A stretch of DNA of 12,104 nucleotides from NCBI GenBank assembly GCA_033791145.1, contig JASJHH010000163.1, positions 1 to 12,104 of the forward strand, in the 5' to 3' direction. A model generated the notes under the pieces. That model was not told the DNA's origin and did no database searches. It worked only from the letters and a program-made list of their open reading frames with translations. Positions 1-5,686 of this stretch are shown piece after piece. Made by a program: the position numbers and the translations under genes. Source of the DNA: JAALKW01 sp033791145. GTDB taxonomy: Bacteria; Pseudomonadota; Gammaproteobacteria; Legionellales; Legionellaceae. Position 1 is the first letter of the stretch, and each line of letters opens with the position of its first letter.

Positions 1-773
1 ACGCCGAGACGTATCAGAAATTCTGGGATGAATTTGGTGCTGTGATGAAAGAAGGTCCTGTTGAAGACATGGCCAATCGTGAGCGCATTACTAAATTATT
101 GCGATTTGCGAGCACGCATACAGACTCTGAAAAACAAACCGTATCATTGACTGATTACGTGTCACGTATGCAAAAAGATCAAGACAAAATTTATTATGTG
201 ACAGCATCTACTTATAATGCAGCAAAATATAGCCCGCATCTTGAAATCTTCAAGAAAAAAGGCATTGAAGTATTGTTATTAAGCGATAGAGTTGACGAGT
301 GGTTGGTGGGGTATTTAAGTGATTTTGAAGATAAAAAATTACAATCCATTACCAAAGGTAAGCTTGAGCTTGATGATGTTAAAGATAAAAAAGAAACAGA
401 AGCGCAAGACAAAGGCTTTGAATCGATGCTAAAACAAATGAAAGAAGTGTTAGGCGAGCGTACAAAAGACGTCCGTATTACACATCGTTTAACAGACTCA
501 CCGGCATGTGTGGTTGCTGATGATGATGATATGGGGCTTGAAATGCAACGTATTTTACAATCAGCAGGGCAAGCAGCACCACCTAGCAAGCCTATTTTTG
601 AGATTAATCCTGAGCATGCATTGTTAACGCGTTTAAACGATGTTCAAGATGATGATTTATTCAAAGAGTGGACCGAAGTATTATTTGAGCAATCGTTATT
701 GGCTGAAGGCGGAAATTTGGATAACCCGGCAGCATTTGTAAAAAGAATGAATCGTTTGTTAACTGCTGCTTAA
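1..773 (+). CDS. htpG: Chaperone protein HtpG (Hsp90), C-terminal part, 5' end outside window
   Basis: Cytosolic ATP-dependent Hsp90 chaperone that acts as a homodimer and cooperates with DnaK. The reading frame is open from the window edge (first complete codon at 3), giving 256 residues; a full HtpG is about 620-630, so the N-terminal ATPase and part of the middle domain lie upstream. The internal GTG/ATG at 42-47 are not the start: homologous sequence (YQKFWDEFG) precedes them. Seen here are the middle-domain stretch EGPVEDMANRERI followed by LLRFAST, then the C-terminal dimerisation domain with IFEINPEHALL and the terminal pattern LLAEGGNLDNPAAFVKRMN, all close to E. coli HtpG. No terminator is visible in the 41 bp before the next gene, so read-through into the helicase is possible. 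Identification is very secure. Confidence 0.97.
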   Translation, partial: AETYQKFWDEFGAVMKEGPVEDMANRERITKLLRFASTHTDSEKQTVSLTDYVSRMQKDQDKIYYVTASTYNAAKYSPHLEIFKKKGIEVLLLSDRVDEWLVGYLSDFEDKKLQSITKGKLELDDVKDKKETEAQDKGFESMLKQMKEVLGERTKDVRITHRLTDSPACVVADDDDMGLEMQRILQSAGQAAPPSKPIFEINPEHALLTRLNDVQDDDLFKEWTEVLFEQSLLAEGGNLDNPAAFVKRMNRLLTAA

Positions 774-814
774 GTTGTATAGGGTTGTTTGATGGAAAAT
801 AAAAAGGCACTACC

Positions 815-3034
815 ATGTTAAAAACCGCAATTTCGCGCCTGTCGCGCGCAGTTTCTAACCCGGTGTTGTTGCGTGGGCAAACCCATCATCAGTCAGGTGA
901 TGTGCTCACGTTCCGTTTGAGTGACGGTTTGCTTCGAGCGCGTGTTAAAGGCCATAGCCATCAAATTTATGATGTATACATGGATTTGAGGCTGTTTCCT
1001 GATACAGCATCTCGTTGTGGTTGTGAACGGAAAAGCAATTGTGAACATGCAGTGGCCGCTTTGTTAGCCCTGCATGGCCGTGAAACAGGGCAAGACGCCC
1101 CTAAAAAAACAGCTTTTACGGCTTCAACGACAACTTTAAGTTTAAATCCGTTGTATGAAACGGTGATTAAAGAAGAAGATATTAAGTGGTATTCTCAGAG
1201 TCGTTCTGAAGGGCATGATTTTTTTGCTTATCAACTCGGTATTTTGATTGATAAAAAGCAAGTGAGTATCGTACCGTTGGTTGCTGATTTGCTTGAGCAG
1301 TTCGATGCCGAATCGTTTGAAAAACGTGATGATGCAGAGCGTTTTAGGTTGCCGATTGCTGAAGGTAAAGTGCTTGAGGTGACTCTCGGTCGTTTAAAGC
1401 CTTTGTTGCGATTGTTATGGCAGTATGGCCTAAAGCGAAAAGATATAAAGCAAGATGCGCTGAAATTAACTCGTTATCAATTGTTGTTTATGCAAGAGGC
1501 CGAACAAGCGATTGCGGCGAGTGCGGCACGTTGGCAGGGTACAGCTGAGTTTAGGCGTATCCACACAGCATTATTAAATCCTGAAACAGTGCCTGAAACG
1601 GTTAAAACACCGGAAGGCTTAAAAGCAGACTTACGAGATTATCAGCTTGAAGGGCTTTATTGGCTTCAGCGCCTGCGAGGTGCGAAGCTCAGTGGTATTT
1701 TGGCGGATGATATGGGGCTTGGAAAAACCATTCAAGCACTTGCGCATTTGCAACTTGAAAAAGAAGCAGGGCGGCTTCGTCGTGCAAGTCTTATTTTAGC
1801 GCCAACAAGTGTCATTGGTAATTGGTATGAAGAAGCAAAGCGGTTTACGCCGGACCTAAAAGTATTAATTTATCATGGCCTAACCCGGCATCAAAATCGT
1901 GATTTTAATGATTATGATTTAATTATTTCAACCTATGGTGTTGCACAGCGAGACAAAGCTTTTTTTGTGAAATATACGTTTTATTACTTAGTGCTTGATG
2001 AAGCGCAGGTGATTAAAAACACTCAAACGAAAACACGTCAAATTATTCAGCAATTACAAGCAAAACATCGTTTGTGTTTAACAGGCACGCCACTTGAAAA
2101 TCATTTGGGTGAGCTTTGGTCGTTGTTTCATTTTTTAGCTCCTGTTTTTTTATGGACACAAAAGCAATTTAGGCAGTTTTTCCAACATCCTATTGAGAAA
2201 AAACAAGATGAAGTCGTACGTTCTGCATTGGTACGGCGCTTGCAGCCGTTTGTATTGCGACGTAATAAAAACCAAGTGGCATCAGAGCTTCCACCAAAAA
2301 CAGAAATTACACGTAAAATTGATTTAGTTGGTTTTCAGCGTGATTTATACGAAAGCATTCGTATGACAACAGAGCGTTCTGTACGTGAGGCCATTGCAAA
2401 TCAAGGTTTAGGCAAAAGTCAGTGGGTCTTTCTTGAGGCATTGCTTAAATTAAGGCAAGTGTGTTGTGACCCGCGTTTGTTAAATAACACTGATGAGCGC
2501 GCACAACATGTTTCAGCAAAATTAAACGTGTGTCTTGAGTTATTAGATAATTTAATGGAAGAAGGGCGTTCGGTGTTGGTTTTCTCGCAATTTACGAGCA
2601 TGCTCGCATTAATTGAAGAAGCACTACATGAGCGTGGCTATCATTATTTAAAGCTAACCGGAAAAACCAGAAATCGCGCAGAAATTATCGAGCAGTTTCA
2701 AGCGGGCAAGGCACCCATTTTTTTAATTAGTTTAAGAGCGGGTGGGGTCGGGCTTAATTTAACGCGTGCTGATACCGTGATTCATTACGATCCATGGTGG
2801 AATCCAGCGGTTGAAGACCAAGCGACAGATAGAACGCATCGCATCGGACAAAAAAAACCAGTGTTTGTGTATCGCTTAATTGGCGCTGGCACGGTTGAAG
2901 AAATCATGATGAAAATGCAAAAACAAAAGCGTGTGTTATTTGATAGTATTTTCTCAGAAGAAGCACTCACAGCCCCTGTAGAATGGACAGAGGATGAAGT
3001 GGCGCAGTTTTTTATGCCACTTGAGCCTGTTTAA
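815..3034 (+). CDS. SWIM zinc-finger SNF2-family DEAD/DEAH-box helicase
   Basis: A 739-residue superfamily 2 ATPase of the SNF2 type, expected to translocate on double-stranded DNA and remodel protein-DNA complexes; its cellular target is unknown. The N-terminus has a SWIM zinc-binding motif CxCx(5)CxH (C68, C70, C76, H78). The helicase core starts near residue 270: motif I DDMGLGKT (298-305), motif II DEAQ (395-398), motif III LTGTP (422-426), and in the second RecA lobe SQFTSML, SLRAGGVGLNLT, the DPWWNP block and motif VI DRTHRIGQ (672-679). All catalytic motifs look intact. The ATG at 815 follows an A5GG sequence (801-807) at ribosome-binding distance. The linker between SWIM and helicase is shorter than in bacterial relatives of about 1000 residues. 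The gene end overlaps coaE on the other strand by 23 bp. Confidence 0.95.
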   Translation: MLKTAISRLSRAVSNPVLLRGQTHHQSGDVLTFRLSDGLLRARVKGHSHQIYDVYMDLRLFPDTASRCGCERKSNCEHAVAALLALHGRETGQDAPKKTAFTASTTTLSLNPLYETVIKEEDIKWYSQSRSEGHDFFAYQLGILIDKKQVSIVPLVADLLEQFDAESFEKRDDAERFRLPIAEGKVLEVTLGRLKPLLRLLWQYGLKRKDIKQDALKLTRYQLLFMQEAEQAIAASAARWQGTAEFRRIHTALLNPETVPETVKTPEGLKADLRDYQLEGLYWLQRLRGAKLSGILADDMGLGKTIQALAHLQLEKEAGRLRRASLILAPTSVIGNWYEEAKRFTPDLKVLIYHGLTRHQNRDFNDYDLIISTYGVAQRDKAFFVKYTFYYLVLDEAQVIKNTQTKTRQIIQQLQAKHRLCLTGTPLENHLGELWSLFHFLAPVFLWTQKQFRQFFQHPIEKKQDEVVRSALVRRLQPFVLRRNKNQVASELPPKTEITRKIDLVGFQRDLYESIRMTTERSVREAIANQGLGKSQWVFLEALLKLRQVCCDPRLLNNTDERAQHVSAKLNVCLELLDNLMEEGRSVLVFSQFTSMLALIEEALHERGYHYLKLTGKTRNRAEIIEQFQAGKAPIFLISLRAGGVGLNLTRADTVIHYDPWWNPAVEDQATDRTHRIGQKKPVFVYRLIGAGTVEEIMMKMQKQKRVLFDSIFSEEALTAPVEWTEDEVAQFFMPLEPV

Positions 3035-3614
3035 GATAACGCGTATGCAGCACTGCGAGTGTTGCTTCAAAATGCTTTGAGTCACCATCGTTTTGGATGA
3101 CATCATCAGCCAACGCACGCCTTGTGGTCTGATTTGGCTGGATGGCTATCATATTAAGCGCTTCAGCCTTCGTGCATTGGTCACGGGCCATTAAGCGCTT
3201 AATTTGAATGGCTTTATCTACTTCAAGCAATAACACATGATTTAAATACGGAAAATCTTCACGTCGGGTGAGTAGTGGAATTTCAATCACTACATAAGCA
3301 CTTTTTGTGTGCTTTAATGCAGCTTCTATACTTGTTCGAATTTGAGGGTGCAAATAAGCCTCGAGCCAACGCCGTTCGTCTGGATGCGTCATAATAATTT
3401 GTCTGAGTGCGCGTCTATCTAATGCGCCATCAGCATTTAAAATATGTTGGCCAAAATGCGCTGCAATAGCCATAAGAGCAGGTGTGTTGGGTTCGGTGAG
3501 TTCGCGCGCAATGACATCTGCACTAATCATATCAATTGCTTGCGCTTTAAAAAAATCAGCAGCAAAAGATTTTCCACTTGCAATCGTTCCAGTTAAAACA
3601 ACGGTATAGGGCAT
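3012..3614 (-). CDS. coaE: Dephospho-CoA kinase
   Basis: Catalyses the last step of coenzyme A synthesis, ATP-dependent phosphorylation of the 3'-hydroxyl of dephospho-CoA, in the cytosol. At 200 residues it has the normal family length. The P-loop GTIASGKS (G9-S16) begins right after strand VVLT. The conserved aspartate D33 sits in SADVIARELTEPNTPAL, the LHPQIR motif is at 88-93, and the lid/base-binding region contains ARDQCTKAEAL and ADDVIQNDGD. The ATG lies 3 bp after the stop of the upstream ATPase gene, so the two are probably co-transcribed and perhaps translationally coupled; a weak AGAGAC precedes the start inside the ATPase coding end. In many gammaproteobacteria coaE sits beside pilus or yacF/zapD genes; here its partner is an unrelated ATPase. 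Its last 23 bp overlap the convergent helicase gene. Confidence 0.95.
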   Translation of the reverse strand: MPYTVVLTGTIASGKSFAADFFKAQAIDMISADVIARELTEPNTPALMAIAAHFGQHILNADGALDRRALRQIIMTHPDERRWLEAYLHPQIRTSIEAALKHTKSAYVVIEIPLLTRREDFPYLNHVLLLEVDKAIQIKRLMARDQCTKAEALNMIAIQPNQTTRRALADDVIQNDGDSKHFEATLAVLHTRYLKQAQVA

Positions 3615-3617
3615 GGG

Positions 3618-4802
3618 TTATGTCTCTGTTGGCGGTGTTGTTTGAATGCTTTTCATATTTGAAAAATGTTTGACCTGAATATTCTGAATGTTTTGTTCGC
3701 GAACACCTGCATAAATTAAATAAGCTTGTTTTGCGCGTTCGCCGACTAGATTTTGAAAATAATGTAGGCCTTTTAAAAAATTAGGATGAAATGTTTCAGA
3801 TGCTTTGATTTCAATCGGTGTTAAATCATGGCCATCTTTGATGAGTAAATCCACTTCGTGTTGATTGCTGTCCCGATAAAAATAGCAGTTGGGTTCGAGG
3901 CCTTGGTTAATACGTTGCTTGATGATTTCAAGTACCATAAAATTTTCAGCTAAATGCCCACGTAAGGGGTCTCGTGCGAGTTGTTCAGGGTTTTGAATAT
4001 CTAAGCAGTAGGTTGCGAGTCCTACATCTGTAAAATAAATTTTGGGGGATTTAATCAGACGTTTTCCAAAATTTTCAAAATAAGGCTGCAGGCGGTAAAT
4101 CACAAACGATGCTTCTAAAATAGATAACCATTGACTCACCGTATGTGAAGACACCCCAAGCTCGTTAGAGAGATTATTGGCATTAAATAACTGCCCAATT
4201 CGAGAAGCGCATAATTTAATAAATTTTTGAAATAAACTTAAATCTTTTAGATGAATCATTTGTCTAACATCGCGCTCTACGTAAGTTTGCAGATAATTAC
4301 GATAAAACTTAGTGGGGTTTAATTTATCATGATAAACCCTAGGATATAGACCATGGTATAGATAATAGTTTAAATCTTGTTTTTGAAGGGGTTTTGGTAA
4401 TTCGGTTAAACTAAGTGGCAGCAAGGTAAGTAAGGCTGTTCTTCCGGCTAAAGACTGGCTGACAGATTGATGTAACTCGTGCTGATGACTGCCTGTTAAA
4501 ATAAACAAGCCTTTGGTTGGGTTGTCATCAACAATGCCTTGTAAGTATGATAAAAGTAGAGGAAGGCGTTGAATTTCATCTAATATAGCGCCCTTAGGAT
4601 AGCTATTAAGAAATGCTTTTGGGTCTTGTTCAGCAAAGCTTCTATCATCAGGATTTTCTAAAGAAACATACGGTTTGTTCTTAAATAAATGCCGGACCAA
4701 TGTGGTTTTTCCTGATTGCCTTGGGCCAAGGACCGTGACAATAGGATATGCCTTGGCCATATCTAGCATTTCTTGTTGTATGTCTCGTTTTAAAAAAGTC
4801 AT
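3618..4802 (-). CDS. AAA_14 / DUF4143 family ATPase
   Basis: A 394-residue protein of the widespread prokaryotic AAA_14-DUF4143 family, whose cellular role is not established. The N-terminal ATPase domain shows Walker A GPRQSGKTT (26-34), Walker B AILDEIQ (72-78), sensor-like ILTGS (101-105) and the family signature LAGRTALLTLLPLS (118-131). A helix-turn-helix-like segment LSNELGVSSHTVSQWL lies around 211-226, as is usual in this family. The C-terminal DUF4143 part resembles a PD-(D/E)xK nuclease fold: E286 (GHLAENF), D318 (HEVDLLI) and E331-x-K333 (PIEIKAS) are all present. The start fits the family pattern, in which a short FLKRDI-like strand opens the protein, but no clear Shine-Dalgarno is seen. 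It is followed after 3 bp by coaE. These genes are often strain-variable, so it may have been acquired next to coaE. Confidence 0.93.
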   Translation of the reverse strand: MTFLKRDIQQEMLDMAKAYPIVTVLGPRQSGKTTLVRHLFKNKPYVSLENPDDRSFAEQDPKAFLNSYPKGAILDEIQRLPLLLSYLQGIVDDNPTKGLFILTGSHQHELHQSVSQSLAGRTALLTLLPLSLTELPKPLQKQDLNYYLYHGLYPRVYHDKLNPTKFYRNYLQTYVERDVRQMIHLKDLSLFQKFIKLCASRIGQLFNANNLSNELGVSSHTVSQWLSILEASFVIYRLQPYFENFGKRLIKSPKIYFTDVGLATYCLDIQNPEQLARDPLRGHLAENFMVLEIIKQRINQGLEPNCYFYRDSNQHEVDLLIKDGHDLTPIEIKASETFHPNFLKGLHYFQNLVGERAKQAYLIYAGVREQNIQNIQVKHFSNMKSIQTTPPTET

Positions 4803-4837
4803 TTAAGTTGATGGCTAATTTGGGTTGGTTTAGTTTA

Positions 4838-4866
4838 AGTTTAGGTTATGTAAATATGAAGTTCAA
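4838..4866 (-). promoter_or_regulatory. Predicted sigma-70 promoter of the ATPase-coaE unit
   Basis: On the minus strand TTGAAC (4861-4866) is a 4/6 match to -35, followed by exactly 17 bp and TAAACT (4838-4843), a 4/6 match to -10. Transcription would start near 4831, leaving a leader of about 30 nt before the ATG ending at 4802. The -35 and spacer lie inside the 39-bp dyad at 4845-4883. Prediction by eye only. Confidence 0.4.
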
Positions 4867-4883
4867 CTTCAAATTTACATAAC
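4845..4883. repeat. 39-bp near-perfect inverted repeat (operator or bidirectional terminator)
   Basis: Two 19-bp arms (4845-4863 and 4865-4883) flank a single C at 4864; 18 of 19 positions pair. It lies in the 102-bp gap between the stop of the beta-barrel gene (4905) and the start of the ATPase gene (4802), both minus strand. The arms are AT-rich and no uridine run follows on either strand (CCTAAAC after it on minus, TTATTTTAGG on plus), which argues against a classical intrinsic terminator. Overlap with the predicted ATPase promoter suits a repressor site. The dyad is certain; the function is inference. Confidence 0.75.
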
Positions 4884-4904
4884 TTATTTTAGGGCGTGTT
4901 AAAA

Positions 4905-5594
4905 TTAATTATCCCAATAGTAACGTAAATCAGCGCCTATAAGATTAAAGGCAGGTGTAAATTGCTCGGCATCAATCCCGTGTAGCGCGTCGCTGGAGCC
5001 ACGAATTTTCACAGTGCTATATTGCAAATGTTGATATTTAACGCCAACAATAATATTAGGATTAATTTGGTAATTTAAACCGGCACCCAGATTAAATCCA
5101 ATTTGATCTTTTGCGCTATTGAATACGATACCCGGTGCAGTGAGTGGGTTTTTTTCATATTTAAATCGTGCGTAATGAGCCCCTAATATGCCATAGGCAT
5201 AAAGCTGTTTTACAATATTCATTTTGGGCATAAAGTCGTATCCAAAATCAATTTCTTGCTTTAGGCTGTTACTGCTATGCGGACTATAAAACGTTTTAGC
5301 GCCGCCTAATTTTATGACTGATACTTGGTGATCAAATACGAATGTATCAATATGTGCCTCGGTCCCGATGCCAATTTGCCCATAACCGTTTGAAGTATTT
5401 AAATTGTAGGTTCCCATGCTGTCTAAAACCCCGGCTTCATAATCGGCATCTAGCTTTTGATAGATACCGCTATAATAACCACCGCCGATGAATACATAAG
5501 TTAAATGCTGAGGGACGGTGTTAATTTCACCCATTTGGCCTGCAAAAAGCGGAGATGTTGTGATAGCCCCCAATAAACACAGCAATTTTTTCAT
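4905..5594 (-). CDS. Small outer-membrane beta-barrel protein
   Basis: A secreted protein of 229 residues. It begins MKKLLCLLGAITTSPLFAG, a signal peptide with two lysines, a hydrophobic core and probable cleavage after LFA. The mature part has alternating polar/hydrophobic strands rich in Gly and aromatic residues (FIGGGYYSG, GYGQIGIG, YGILGAHYARFKY, IGFNLGAGLNYQI, IIVGVKYQHLQY, NLIGADLRYYW), as in OmpA/OmpW-like eight-stranded barrels. It ends in YYWDN rather than a terminal Phe. An in-frame ATG 12 bp upstream (5604-5606) would add MDFL. I chose 5594 because GGA lies 7 nt before it and the signal peptide starts there, whereas the upstream ATG has no ribosome-binding site. Likely role: surface structure or adhesion; no specific function can be assigned. 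The call matches the OMP_b-brl type common in Legionellales. Confidence 0.8.
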   Translation of the reverse strand: MKKLLCLLGAITTSPLFAGQMGEINTVPQHLTYVFIGGGYYSGIYQKLDADYEAGVLDSMGTYNLNTSNGYGQIGIGTEAHIDTFVFDHQVSVIKLGGAKTFYSPHSSNSLKQEIDFGYDFMPKMNIVKQLYAYGILGAHYARFKYEKNPLTAPGIVFNSAKDQIGFNLGAGLNYQINPNIIVGVKYQHLQYSTVKIRGSSDALHGIDAEQFTPAFNLIGADLRYYWDN

Positions 5595-5669
5595 TAAAAA
5601 GTCCATTTTTTAAATTTTAGCTAAGATAGTGCCGTGTTTAATTTGAAAAAGCAAAATCTCTCTATGGTA

Positions 5670-5686
5670 GACCCCGTAGGTTTTAC
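5670..5686. repeat. 17-bp direct repeat, copy 1 (over stop codon of repeat-protein gene)
   Basis: GACCCCGTAGGTTTTAC occurs here and, identical and in the same orientation, at 8826-8842. In this copy it contains the TAA stop (minus strand, 5683-5685) of the 985-residue protein. The two copies bracket the entire gene, 3156 bp apart. Confidence 0.8.

Noticed and set aside
212..589. A 125-codon open frame antisense to htpG
   Set aside because: It lies wholly within the well-conserved htpG frame and is Ser/Cys-rich low-complexity, typical of antisense shadow frames.
774..814. Terminator or small gene between htpG and the helicase
   Set aside because: No stem-loop with a T-run is seen, and the ATG at 792 is out of frame with both genes and opens no meaningful frame.
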